Shown piece by piece: positions 17,829 through 26,154 of a stretch of DNA of 64,000 nt. The stretch covers positions 186,001 to 250,000 of the forward strand of contig NZ_UTBZ01000228.1 in the NCBI RefSeq assembly GCF_900580865.1, read 5' to 3'. The notes beneath the pieces are model-generated. The model ran no database searches, was not told the DNA's origin, and was given only the letters and a program-made list of their open reading frames with translations. The position numbers and the translations under genes were made by a program. Numbering within the stretch: position 1 is the stretch's first letter; every line of letters starts with the position of its first letter. The DNA comes from Pseudomonas viridiflava. Its GTDB lineage: Bacteria; Pseudomonadota; Gammaproteobacteria; Pseudomonadales; Pseudomonadaceae.

Positions 17829-18482
17829 ATGCGTGTTGCCCGTTCGTTGGTCGTTGTTGCCCTGCTGCCGTTGTTTGCCGCTTGCCAGTTGCTCGATGGC
17901 CAGCGAGAAAGTGCCTCGCACGTCGGGCAGACACGGATGCAGGGGCAACTGACCGCCGCTGACGGCAAACTGGTGTTCCAGCCGTGCCAGGACCAGCGCC
18001 AACTGGTGGTCAATGACGTCGGCGGCACCAGCATCCTGCAAGAGGCTGCCACCCTCGCCGATGAACAGGGCAAGCTGTTCGCCGATGTGCGCGGCAAGGT
18101 GGCCGGCGATCGACTCGACCTGACTCAGTTGTACCGCGTCGAACGCTCCGGCACTGCCTGCGATGACCCCAACTTCAAACTGCTGATCCTGCGCGCCACC
18201 GGCCATGGCCCGGAATGGAACGTCAAAGTCAGCGGCAAAGGCATGGTCATCGACCGCGAAGGTCAGCCGCCACTTGCCGTGCCGTATATTGAAGATCAAT
18301 TGGGCGATGGCCGCTTCAACCTCAGCAGTGAAGCCAACAACCAGCGCATCGAATTGTGGGTCGCGCCGCAACGCTGCGTCGACAGCAGCACCGGTAGCGT
18401 GCAGCACATGAGCGCCGAGTTGCGCATCGACGGCCAGGTGCAACGCGGCTGCGGGTATTTCGGCGGATCGCGCAACGACTGA
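17829..18482 (+). CDS. Lipoprotein of unknown function
   Basis: 217 residues from ATG 17829. Signal with lipobox LFAAC (Cys at about residue 18), so it is anchored to a membrane in the periplasm. The rest is a beta-rich globular domain (QGQLTAADGKLVFQPCQDQR, RVERSGTACDDPNFK, WVAPQRCVDSSTG, RGCGYFGG) with several cysteines that could pair. I recognise it as a conserved Pseudomonas lipoprotein but not as a characterised one. Confidence 0.75.
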   Translation: MRVARSLVVVALLPLFAACQLLDGQRESASHVGQTRMQGQLTAADGKLVFQPCQDQRQLVVNDVGGTSILQEAATLADEQGKLFADVRGKVAGDRLDLTQLYRVERSGTACDDPNFKLLILRATGHGPEWNVKVSGKGMVIDREGQPPLAVPYIEDQLGDGRFNLSSEANNQRIELWVAPQRCVDSSTGSVQHMSAELRIDGQVQRGCGYFGGSRND

Positions 18483-18579
18483 GCGTTTTAGCCTCACCGG
18501 ATCCGGCCTTTGCGGCTTATAATCGCGGCCTTCAAACGCCCTGGCGCAGTTGTGCGCCCCGCGAACCCGGATCCTCGCC

Positions 18580-20193
18580 ATGTTACGAATCACTGAACTC
18601 AAGCTGCCAATCGACCATCCCGAAGAAGACCTGCGCGTTGCCATCGTGCAACGTCTGGGCATCGCCAGCGATGATCTGCTCGATTTCACCTTGTTCAAGC
18701 GCAGCTACGATGCGCGCAAAAAGTCCTCCGAACTGTGCTTCATCTACACCATCGACCTCGAAGTGCGCGACGAGGCCACAGTGTTGGGCAAGTTCGCCGA
18801 CGACCGTAACGTCAACATGGCGCCGGATGTCAGCTACAAATTCGTCGGCCAGGCACCAAGCGACCTGAGCCAGCGCCCGATCGTCGTCGGTTTCGGCCCA
18901 TGCGGGATCTTCGCCGGTCTGCTGCTGGCACAAATGGGCTTCAAGCCGATCGTCCTCGAACGCGGCACCGAAGTCCGTCAGCGCACCAAAGACACCTGGG
19001 GTCTGTGGCGTAAAAGCGTGCTCAACCCAGAATCCAACGTGCAGTTCGGCGAAGGCGGCGCGGGCACGTTCTCCGACGGCAAGCTGTACAGCCAGATCAA
19101 GGATCCGAAGTTCCTCGGCCGTAAAGTCCTGCACGAGTTCGTCAAGGCCGGCGCGCCGGAAGAAATCCTCTACGTCAGCAAACCGCACATCGGTACGTTC
19201 CGTCTGACCGGCATGGTTGAAAACATGCGCGAGCAGATCCGCGAACTCGGCGGTGAAGTGCGCTTCCAGGAACGCGTCACCGACGTGCTGATCGAAGACG
19301 GCCAACTGGTCGGCGTGCAACTGGCCAGCGGCGAAACCCTGCATTCGAAACACGTGGTTCTGGCTCTCGGCCACAGTGCCCGGGACACCTTCCGCATGCT
19401 CCACAGCCGTGGCGTGTTCATGGAAGCCAAGCCGTTCTCGGTGGGTTTCCGCATCGAACACCCGCAATCGCTGATCGACCGCGCGCGTCTGGGCAAGTAC
19501 GCCGGGCACCCGAAACTCGGCGCTGCCGACTACAAACTGGTGCACCACGCCAAGAACGGCCGTTCGGTCTACAGCTTCTGCATGTGCCCGGGCGGCACCG
19601 TGGTCGCGGCGACGTCCGAGCCGAACCGCGTGGTCACCAACGGCATGAGCCAGTACTCGCGTAACGAGCGTAACGCCAACTCCGGCATCGTCGTCGGCAT
19701 CACCCCGGAAGTCGATTATCCGGGCGGCCCGCTGGCCGGGATCGAGTTGCAGGAACGTCTGGAATCCCACGCGTTTATCCTCGGTGGTAGCGATTACAAG
19801 GCCCCGGCGCAACTGGTCGGCGACTTCATCAATGACATTCCTTCAACCGAACTGGGTGAAGTCGAGCCGTCGTACAAGCCGGGCGTGGCGCTGGGTGACC
19901 TGGCCTTGGCCTTGCCGGATTTTGCCATTGAGGCGATCCGTGAAGCGTTGCCGGCGTTCGAGAAGCAGATTCGCGGTTACTCGCTGCATGATGCGGTGCT
20001 GACCGGGATTGAGACGCGCACTTCGTCGCCGCTGCGCATTACCCGTAACGAGACGCTGCAGAGCATGAACGTGAAGGGCCTGTTCCCGGCCGGTGAAGGC
20101 GCGGGTTATGCGGGAGGGATTCTGTCGGCGGGTGTTGACGGGATTCGCATTGCTGAAGCCGTGGCGCGGGACATCCTCGGCCTGGAAAGTTGA
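18580..20193 (+). CDS. FAD-dependent oxidoreductase (COG2509 type)
   Basis: 537 residues from ATG 18580. An N-terminal domain of about 90 residues (MLRITELKLPIDHPEEDL, FTLFKRSYDARKKSS) precedes the dinucleotide fold IVVGFGPCGIFAGLLLAQ. Further family motifs are FGEGGAGTFSDGKL, MCPGGTVVAATSEP, SVGFRIEHPQ and the C-terminal FPAGEGAGYAGGILSAGVDG. The family is widespread, with uncharacterised substrates. Single gene with its own upstream region. Confidence 0.87.
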   Translation: MLRITELKLPIDHPEEDLRVAIVQRLGIASDDLLDFTLFKRSYDARKKSSELCFIYTIDLEVRDEATVLGKFADDRNVNMAPDVSYKFVGQAPSDLSQRPIVVGFGPCGIFAGLLLAQMGFKPIVLERGTEVRQRTKDTWGLWRKSVLNPESNVQFGEGGAGTFSDGKLYSQIKDPKFLGRKVLHEFVKAGAPEEILYVSKPHIGTFRLTGMVENMREQIRELGGEVRFQERVTDVLIEDGQLVGVQLASGETLHSKHVVLALGHSARDTFRMLHSRGVFMEAKPFSVGFRIEHPQSLIDRARLGKYAGHPKLGAADYKLVHHAKNGRSVYSFCMCPGGTVVAATSEPNRVVTNGMSQYSRNERNANSGIVVGITPEVDYPGGPLAGIELQERLESHAFILGGSDYKAPAQLVGDFINDIPSTELGEVEPSYKPGVALGDLALALPDFAIEAIREALPAFEKQIRGYSLHDAVLTGIETRTSSPLRITRNETLQSMNVKGLFPAGEGAGYAGGILSAGVDGIRIAEAVARDILGLES

Positions 20194-20221
20194 TCACAAC
20201 TAGCTGACACAACACAAAACC

Positions 20222-20314
20222 CTGTGGGAGCGAGCTTGCTCGCGAAAGCGGAACGTCATTCAACAATAACGTTGCCTGACAGATCGCATTCGCGAGCAAG
20301 CTCGCTCCCACATT
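20222..20314. repeat. Inverted pair of REP elements
   Basis: 'gtgggagcgagcttgctcgc' and its reverse complement about 40 bp apart, between convergent genes. Confidence 0.88.
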
Positions 20315-20329
20315 GGTTTGTGTGTTTCT

Positions 20330-21424
20330 TCAGATATTGGTGCGTAGCACTGAGGTCGGCAGCAGCTCACCCCGCTCGGCACTCGCCGCCACTGCTTCGA
20401 TCAACCCAGCCAATTGATACCCCTGTGCCTTCAACCAATCCTGATCGTAATAAGTGTCGGCATACCGCTCGCCACCATCGCACAGAATCGCCACGATCGA
20501 CCCCGACTCCCCCGCCGCTTTCATCTGCTGCGCCGCCATCAACGCGCCGATCAGATTGGTCCCGCTCGAACCGCCGACATGCCGTCCCAGACGCTGCGCC
20601 AGATAATGCATGGCCGCCAGCGACAAGGCGTCCGGCACCTTGACCATCGCATCGATCACCTTGGGCAGAAACGACGCTTCGACCCGCGGCCGGCCAATGC
20701 CCTCAATCCGCGAACCGCAATCCAGACGCAAACTCGCATCGCCGGTCTGGTAGTAATCGAAGAACACCGAACGCTCAGCATCCGCGCACAGCACGCGGGT
20801 GCAATGCTGGCGATAGCGCACGTAACGACCGAGCGTCGCGGTGGTGCCGCCGGTGCCGGGGCTGGAAATCAGCCAGCTCGGTTCCGGGTGCTTCTCGTAA
20901 CGCATCTGCTGGAAGATCGATTCGGCAATGTTGTTGTTCGCGCGCCAGTCGGTGGCGCGCTCGGCGTAGGTGAACTGGTCGATGAAGTGGCCACCATGCT
21001 CGCGGGCCAGACGCTCGGACTCGGCGTAGATTTGCGTCGGGTCTTTCACCAGATGGCTCTGGCCACCGTAAAAAGCGATCTGTGCAATCTTCTCTTTGGA
21101 GGTGGTCGCCGGCATCACCGCAATAAACGGCAAGCCCAGCATCCGCGCGAAATACGCCTCGGAAATCGCCGTCGACCCGCTGGACGCCTCGATCACCGGC
21201 GCGCCGGGCTTGAGCCAGCCGTTACACAACGCATAGAGAAACAACGAACGGGCCAGGCGATGTTTGAGGCTGCCGGTGGGATGGCTGGATTCATCCTTGA
21301 AATACAACTCGATGCCCGCAAAACCCGGCAGCGGCAAAGGGATCAGGTGGGTGTCGGCGCTGCGCTGAAAATCCGCTTCGATGATACGGATCGCTTCGCG
21401 GGCCCACTGTCGGTTGTCGCTCAT
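20330..21424 (-). CDS. PLP-dependent cysteine-synthase-family enzyme
   Basis: 364 residues. Fold-type II PLP enzyme: the Schiff-base lysine lies in KDESSHPTGSLKHRLARSLF (about residue 54), the phosphate-cradle glycines in SSPGTGGTTATLGRY, and there is a C-terminal CDGGERYADTYY segment. It belongs to the cysteine synthase/cystathionine beta-synthase group; the reaction cannot be assigned. A REP pair follows it and 250 bp separates it from divergent nhaA. Confidence 0.85.
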   Translation of the reverse strand: MSDNRQWAREAIRIIEADFQRSADTHLIPLPLPGFAGIELYFKDESSHPTGSLKHRLARSLFLYALCNGWLKPGAPVIEASSGSTAISEAYFARMLGLPFIAVMPATTSKEKIAQIAFYGGQSHLVKDPTQIYAESERLAREHGGHFIDQFTYAERATDWRANNNIAESIFQQMRYEKHPEPSWLISSPGTGGTTATLGRYVRYRQHCTRVLCADAERSVFFDYYQTGDASLRLDCGSRIEGIGRPRVEASFLPKVIDAMVKVPDALSLAAMHYLAQRLGRHVGGSSGTNLIGALMAAQQMKAAGESGSIVAILCDGGERYADTYYDQDWLKAQGYQLAGLIEAVAASAERGELLPTSVLRTNI

Positions 21425-21674
21425 GGTGATGGTTCTCGTTGAATCGGCAGGAGATGAAGCTGTTAGAAAGGCTCACTCATCAGCTTAGGAAAAATCCTAT
21501 AGCGCGCACAGATACAGCTGAGTCTCAATATGTCAGACAACTGCTAGGCTCAGCGTGGCTTGAGCCAGACACCTTGTAACGACATATAACAAAAAAGAAT
21601 ATAACTTTTGTTTTAACAACTAACAGTACGGGTTAGGGTGTCCCACCTTTTTGACGATTCGATGGAGAGCGACC

Positions 21675-22865
21675 TTGCCTCTGCGTAGCACTTTCACGCG
21701 TTTCTTTCAGTTGGAAGCTGCCAGCGGTCTGTTATTGATCGCCGCGGCCGTCCTGGCGCTGATTATCAACAACTCGCCACTGTCGTGGCTGTACACCGGC
21801 CTGCTCGACACTCCGGTGGTGGCGCAGATCGGTGCGTTGAAAATCGCCAAACCCCTGCTGCTGTGGATCAACGACGGTCTGATGGCGATGTTCTTCATGC
21901 TCATCGGCCTGGAAGTGAAGCGCGAAGTCCTTGATGGCCAGCTGTCGAAACCGTCGCAGATCGTTCTGCCCGGTGCAGCCGCGATCGGCGGCATGCTGGT
22001 ACCGGCGCTGATCTACTGGTTCCTCAACCGCGACAACCCGGCAGCTCTCGACGGCTGGGCGATCCCGACCGCGACCGACATCGCCTTCGCCCTCGGCGTG
22101 CTGGCCCTGCTCGGCAAGCGCGTACCGGTGTCACTGAAGCTGTTCCTGATGACCCTGGCGATCATCGATGACCTCGGCGCCATCGTGATCATCGCGATCT
22201 TCTACTCCGGCGAACTCTCGACCCTGTCGCTGGGTCTGGCGGCAGCGTGCATTGCAGCGCTGGTGGCGATGAATCGCTTGGGCGTGGTCAAACTCGGGCC
22301 GTACATGATCATCGGCTTGATCCTCTGGGTTTGCGTACTCAAGAGCGGTGTCCACGCGACGCTGGCCGGTGTGACGTTGGCGTTCTGCATCCCGCTGCGC
22401 ACGAAAAACGCCGAGCCGTCGCCGCTGCTGACCCTCGAACATGCGCTGCACCCGTGGGTGGCATACGGCATTCTGCCGCTGTTCGCCTTCGCCAACGCCG
22501 GCCTGTCGCTGAGCGGCGTCACTATGGAAAGCTTCACCCATCACGTGCCGATGGGCATTGCGGTCGGCCTGCTGCTGGGCAAGACCGTCGGCGTGTTCGG
22601 CCTGACCTGGCTCGCGGTGAAAACCGGCATCGCCGCCCTGCCCCAAGGCGCCAACTGGGGTCAGGTGCTGGGCGTGGCGATCCTGTGCGGCATTGGCTTC
22701 ACCATGAGCCTGTTCGTTGGTTCGCTGGCGTTTGAGCCGGGTGTGAGTGATTACGCCGGGATGGACCGGATGGGGATTTTGACCGGCTCGATTCTGGCGG
22801 CGCTTATTGGTTATGCGGTGACGGCGGCGGCGAGTCGCCGGAATACAGCATTGCCCAACGCATAG
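21675..22865 (+). CDS. nhaA: Na+/H+ antiporter NhaA
   Basis: 396 residues from TTG 21675, chosen because GGAGAG lies 7 nt upstream; no ATG fits. Twelve hydrophobic segments. The transport aspartates are visible in TATDIAFALG (equivalent of Asp133) and AIIDDLGAIVI (Asp163/164). Electrogenic inner-membrane antiporter for Na+ and pH homeostasis. Followed by a GC-rich hairpin at 22875-22897. Confidence 0.93.
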   Translation: MPLRSTFTRFFQLEAASGLLLIAAAVLALIINNSPLSWLYTGLLDTPVVAQIGALKIAKPLLLWINDGLMAMFFMLIGLEVKREVLDGQLSKPSQIVLPGAAAIGGMLVPALIYWFLNRDNPAALDGWAIPTATDIAFALGVLALLGKRVPVSLKLFLMTLAIIDDLGAIVIIAIFYSGELSTLSLGLAAACIAALVAMNRLGVVKLGPYMIIGLILWVCVLKSGVHATLAGVTLAFCIPLRTKNAEPSPLLTLEHALHPWVAYGILPLFAFANAGLSLSGVTMESFTHHVPMGIAVGLLLGKTVGVFGLTWLAVKTGIAALPQGANWGQVLGVAILCGIGFTMSLFVGSLAFEPGVSDYAGMDRMGILTGSILAALIGYAVTAAASRRNTALPNA

Positions 22866-22874
22866 AAAACCTGC

Positions 22875-22897
22875 GGCGAGGGGACTTTCCCCTCGCC
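22875..22897 (+). terminator. Hairpin after nhaA, probable terminator
   Basis: GGCGAGGGGA-CTT-TCCCCTCGCC perfect stem; T-tract poor. It also lies upstream of the toxin gene. Confidence 0.45.
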
Positions 22898-23025
22898 CTT
22901 CTGATACCACAGCGACAAATCCCCACGTCTTTAGCGACGCGTCCTACAGCCACCATTTTCCTGCTTCGTTAACGTTGCGCAGCCCTTAGCGAAGGGCTGT
23001 CGATGGATGAGCGAAAGGACGATCA

Positions 23026-24219
23026 GTGGCTGGCAACAAGGACATTCCTCGGGTTCAAAACCCACCGCAAGGCGACGGACATCACGTCACCTACCGCTAC
23101 ATGACGGCCACGGAATTGGCCGAGCGCGAGGCCAGACAAAACGCTTACGACGCCATGCTGGCGCGGCAGAAGGCTTTCGAGCGCAGCCGTGAGGTGGCGG
23201 TTAAAAAGACAGAGCCCGTTCGTGCCGGCTGCGTATTCGCCAAGTCCTGCAAATTGCCGGATGCGATTATCGATTACTCCAATCCTGCGGGGATGGTGCC
23301 GACTGACAGTCTCAAGGATTACGGCGATCTGATTCTGTTGGGTGCGCGAGAGGCTGATGAAAGCGGCGCAGTTCCTCTCAAGAAAATCGGTGCAACTGCT
23401 ATTCCGGCTGGATTTGGCAGTCTGGCTCTGGCGGGATCGATGTTTGAAGCACTGCCCGCTGCTGTATCTAGTGCGGCTGTTGCGCCTTTAGTTGGTTTGG
23501 TTGCGCTGTTCATGCCATCGAGTCTTGGCGACAGTGCGCTCTATACCGACGAACAACTGCGTGGGCTTGAGCAGGCGCGAACGCGTGTTCGGTTGAGGGT
23601 CGAACAGCAGGCCGACGGCAGCCTGAAGGGCTACGGCTTCTACACCGGCAAGAATCGCGATTGGGAAATGGTTGATGTCGTGCAGTTCAGCGCACATGGC
23701 AGTCGGTTCATTGCGGATCTGGGGGAAGGCGTACAACTGATCTGGACGCCAGCTGTGGATGGTTCCGACATCCTAGGTATTCCGGCGTTGGAGGCTGCAC
23801 CGCAAGCGCCGCATATCTGGGTGTATCCGCCGACGAAAGCGGCGGACGGGATTCTGGTGAATCCGGTTTATCCTCCAGAGTATCGGGATTTTATTTTGGT
23901 TTTTCCGTCGCATTCTGGGATTCGGCCGGTTTACATCGTTTTAAGCCGGGCTCGCGACCATGTTTACTACGGCCACCCAAAGACACTACCGGCCTTCCCT
24001 GACGCAGTTAGAGTAAAGTCGAAATCATCGGTCAAAGGTGGCGGAAAGCAGCGAGCACGGTGGGTAGATCGCAAAGGTCGAATCTATGAATGGGATTACA
24101 AAAGTAACGCTGTGGAAAAATACGACAAATTGGGAACAACTCATTTGGGCGAATTCAATCACCTGACGGGTGAACAAACCGGGCCTGCAGTACCGGACAG
24201 AAAAACCTCCAGAAATTAA
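23026..24219 (+). CDS. S-type-pyocin-domain toxin with colicin E3-like 16S rRNase C-terminus
   Basis: 397 residues from GTG 23026 (AAGGA 6 nt upstream). Residues ~1-75 are charged and probably helical, ~110-160 contain a hydrophobic, glycine-rich region, and ~175-320 match the S-type pyocin domain (YGFYTGKNRDWEMVDVVQF, PHIWVYPPTKAADGILVNP). The last ~75 residues follow the colicin E3 ribonuclease domain (KGRIYEWD, HLGEFNHLTGEQ). E3 catalytic positions compare as Asp357 kept, His replaced by Ser360, Glu364 kept. There is no TonB box or receptor/translocation part as in full pyocins, so delivery is unclear (type VI or other). An immunity-type gene follows at 10 bp. Confidence 0.82.
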   Translation: MAGNKDIPRVQNPPQGDGHHVTYRYMTATELAEREARQNAYDAMLARQKAFERSREVAVKKTEPVRAGCVFAKSCKLPDAIIDYSNPAGMVPTDSLKDYGDLILLGAREADESGAVPLKKIGATAIPAGFGSLALAGSMFEALPAAVSSAAVAPLVGLVALFMPSSLGDSALYTDEQLRGLEQARTRVRLRVEQQADGSLKGYGFYTGKNRDWEMVDVVQFSAHGSRFIADLGEGVQLIWTPAVDGSDILGIPALEAAPQAPHIWVYPPTKAADGILVNPVYPPEYRDFILVFPSHSGIRPVYIVLSRARDHVYYGHPKTLPAFPDAVRVKSKSSVKGGGKQRARWVDRKGRIYEWDYKSNAVEKYDKLGTTHLGEFNHLTGEQTGPAVPDRKTSRN

Positions 24220-24229
24220 GGATTGATAC

Positions 24230-24481
24230 ATGCGCTACCTTTCGATAACCGGTTTTTATCCTGATGACGCTCAAGATAACTCTTTGCAGTTCGAGTTGGA
24301 TATCACCGGAAGCGAGTTAAATGAAAAAGTCGCTCATCTCATCGAATTCAAGCCCCTCAGCGAACTGGAACCTGGGGAGTTGTTATTGAGCGCAGATCAA
24401 GTAGCTGCGCTGGAAACCCTTCTAAACGTTAACTTCCCGAAGGGTTTAGAATTTTTTATGGGCACATGTGCTGATTACTGA
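24230..24481 (+). CDS. Pyocin S6-type toxin immunity protein (probable)
   Basis: 83 residues, acidic, with MRYLSITGFYPDD at the start and LSADQVAALETLLN and LEFFMGTCADY near the end. This matches from memory the small proteins annotated as pyocin S6 family immunity. It lies 10 bp after the toxin gene and is less GC-rich than flanking core genes. By position it should be the cognate antidote binding the C-terminal rRNase domain in the cytosol. It is not of the colicin E3 (cloacin) immunity fold by sequence. Confidence 0.68.
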   Translation: MRYLSITGFYPDDAQDNSLQFELDITGSELNEKVAHLIEFKPLSELEPGELLLSADQVAALETLLNVNFPKGLEFFMGTCADY

Positions 24482-24494
24482 CTTAAAGTAAAAA

Positions 24495-24535
24495 AGACAA
24501 CCCCGACCAGTAACTTGATTGGGGTTATCTTTTAT
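24495..24535. terminator. Duplicated terminator-like hairpin
   Basis: AACCCC...GGGGTT hairpin that is a diverged copy of the one at 25459-25496; it came along with the slyB 3' fragment. Confidence 0.6.
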
Positions 24536-24548
24536 CGCTCGTTCCCGC

Positions 24549-24668
24549 TTAGTGCGAAATTCGGCTGGTTCCGCCAACGGCGGGAAAGCGCACGTGCTCG
24601 CCGACGCGGAACACTTTATTTTCCTGAACCTGCTGCACATAGGCAAGCATGCTGCCGTCGTCTTCACG
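24549..24668 (-). pseudogene. Ghost of the slyB-like gene 3' end
   Basis: Antisense to the toxin genes, this stretch encodes EDDGSMLAYVQQVQENKVFR followed by a GGTSRISH ending, matching the last ~38 residues of the intact lipoprotein at 25511-25975 with a handful of changes (R to L, E to K, R to H, IST to FPA, V to I). The nucleotide match continues into the downstream terminator and stops abruptly at 24668, where the colicin remnant begins. It has no start or signal peptide and is a duplication scar. Confidence 0.88.
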
Positions 24669-24941
24669 GGACATACCTAACACCCATCCCCTGAAACGGT
24701 AGATATCCCAGCCTTTCCTGATTTGAGAAGAGCAAAAAAGAAACCGCCATACAACGGAGGGCATCGGGATCGCTGGAAGGATGCAAAAGGCAGAAGAACT
24801 TACGAGTAGGACTCGATGCACGGAGAGCTAGGGGTTTACCGAGCAAGTTACGGAACTCACCTAGGCGCGTTTGCCTCCTTTACAGGAGAGCGACGCGAGG
24901 ATGCAAAAGATGAAAGAAGCATCAGAAAAAAATACTTGTGA
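24666..24941 (+). pseudogene. Decayed colicin E3-type nuclease domain
   Basis: One frame reads GHT*HPSPETVDIP, then FPDLRRAKKKPPYNGGHRDR, WKDAKGRRTYE*DSMHGELG and ends IRKKYL-stop. This aligns along its length with the colicin E3 cytotoxic domain (GHDYHPAPKTE, GRKIYEWDSQHGELEGYR, RNIKKYL). There are two in-frame stops: TAA at 24678-24680 where a Tyr is expected and TAG at 24807-24809 where the YEWD Trp is expected. The catalytic Glu after HGEL has become Gly. No start codon or upstream domains exist. It sits directly upstream of an intact E3-type immunity gene. Confidence 0.88.
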
Positions 24942-24949
24942 GGTTGATG

Positions 24950-25204
24950 ATGGGATTAAAACTAAGGCTGGAGTGGTACGACAAGCAAACTGATCTATGC
25001 GAGGGCGAAGAGTATTCCAAGGATTTAGGCGATGATGAAACCGTTTTGAATGCTTTGGGTATACCTGTGGAAAACAACATAAACAATGGCGGTTTCAATG
25101 TTCTCGAAGAGTGGATTCGAGTCATTCAGCCGTACTTTCAACATAGCATCGTCTTCAAAACTTACGATTATCAGATCTCTTTTGACTACAGCGATGTCTG
25201 GTGA
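24950..25204 (+). CDS. Colicin E3/cloacin-type immunity protein
   Basis: 84 residues from ATG 24950, the exact length class of ImmE3. Sequence features: MGLKLRLEWYDKQTDLCEGE, EYSKDLGDD, NNGGFNVLEEWI, QPYFQH, ISFDYSDVW. Acidic, cytosolic inhibitor of E3-type rRNases. Its partner nuclease is the broken domain just upstream, so it is now an orphan immunity gene. It is intact, which suggests either recent decay of the toxin or selection for protection against neighbours. Confidence 0.9.
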   Translation: MGLKLRLEWYDKQTDLCEGEEYSKDLGDDETVLNALGIPVENNINNGGFNVLEEWIRVIQPYFQHSIVFKTYDYQISFDYSDVW

Positions 25205-25213
25205 CGGTCCCTT

Positions 25214-25447
25214 ATGATTTACAGGATTGAAGCATTCGATAGGAAAACAGAGTTTCTCGTTTTTGAAGAGGAATTACCTCCAGGATGTGACGAGAATCTG
25301 GCAGCCATCATGAACTGGTCTTCCAAGCAGCAGGGCTGGGAAGGTTACGACCTCTCAAATGATCAGCTTGCCTCATTGGAGAAGCTGATCGGGAAGAATG
25401 TCTTCTATCCGAAATACAGCTTCCAACTGACGTGTAATGGACGTTGA
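25214..25447 (+). CDS. Small immunity-like protein (DUF7683-type, tentative)
   Basis: 77 residues: MIYRIEAFDRKTEFLVFEEE, NDQLASLEKLIG, FQLTCNGR. Weakly like the protein at 24230-24481 (DQLASLEKLI against DQVAALETLL). It starts 9 bp after the E3-type immunity gene and ends just before the slyB terminator. Probably a third, orphan antidote for an rRNase toxin not present here. The family name is from memory. Confidence 0.6.
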   Translation: MIYRIEAFDRKTEFLVFEEELPPGCDENLAAIMNWSSKQQGWEGYDLSNDQLASLEKLIGKNVFYPKYSFQLTCNGR

Positions 25448-25458
25448 AACACGATAAA

Positions 25459-25496
25459 GAAAAACCCCGACCAGTCACCTGATCGGGGTTTTCTTT
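25459..25496. terminator. Bidirectional terminator between immunity genes and slyB-like gene
   Basis: AAACCCCGA ... TCGGGGTTT hairpin with A- and T-rich flanks, serving convergent transcripts. Confidence 0.8.
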
Positions 25497-25510
25497 ACCC
25501 TACATTCCGC

Positions 25511-25975
25511 TTAGTGCGAAACGCGGCTGGTGCCGCCAACGGTGGAGATGCGCACGCGTTCGCCAACGCGGAAAACTTCATTCTCCTGAACCTGCTGCAC
25601 ATAGGCGCGCATGCTGCCGTCGTCTTCACGCACGGTGATTTCCACACCTTGGGTACGGGTCAGACCTTCTTCGGTTGCCGAACCGATCAGACCGCCCGCC
25701 ACCGCACCGATGACCGCAGCAACGATGCTGCCCTTGCCGCCGCCGATGGCGCTGCCGCCGACGCCGCCGACCGCTGCACCGGCGATGCCGCCGATCGGGG
25801 TCTTGGTGCCTTCGATTTTCACCGGGCGCAGGGATTCGATGGTGCCCATGCGAATCGTCTGCACACGACGCGCTTCGTCACGGGAGTAGGAGTCACCGGT
25901 CAGGCTCGATTGGCAGCCGGTAAGCAACATCGCCATCGTGGAAAAGGAAGCAACCAGCAGAACAGACTTACGCAT
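25511..25975 (-). CDS. slyB: Glycine-zipper outer membrane lipoprotein, SlyB-like
   Basis: 154 residues from ATG 25975. Signal peptide with lipobox LLTGC (Cys near residue 21), then a glycine-zipper segment (GGIAGAAVGGVGGSAIGGGK and GAVAGGLIGSATEEG) and a C-terminal domain EDDGSMRAYVQQVQENEVFR. SlyB-type lipoproteins stabilise the outer membrane under divalent-cation stress. The 3' end of this gene is what was duplicated at 24495-24668. Confidence 0.85.
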   Translation of the reverse strand: MRKSVLLVASFSTMAMLLTGCQSSLTGDSYSRDEARRVQTIRMGTIESLRPVKIEGTKTPIGGIAGAAVGGVGGSAIGGGKGSIVAAVIGAVAGGLIGSATEEGLTRTQGVEITVREDDGSMRAYVQQVQENEVFRVGERVRISTVGGTSRVSH

Positions 25976-26154
25976 AGCATCAACTCCAAAGAAACATATA
26001 GTCATTAAACTCCGTGGCTTGACGCCTGTCACGACACCGCCCGGATAAATTGGCTTTCATTCAGGCGCGGTACAGACACCTGCACGCTCTCCCTGATGTA
26101 GCCCTACAGTAGCGCCAAATTACCGATTCTGCGCCACGGACACCAAGGATTTTC

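Noticed and set aside
24549..24821. 90-residue minus-strand ORF as a functional gene
   Set aside because: Only its C-terminal part is slyB-derived; the rest is antisense to the colicin remnant, so it is a chance fusion.
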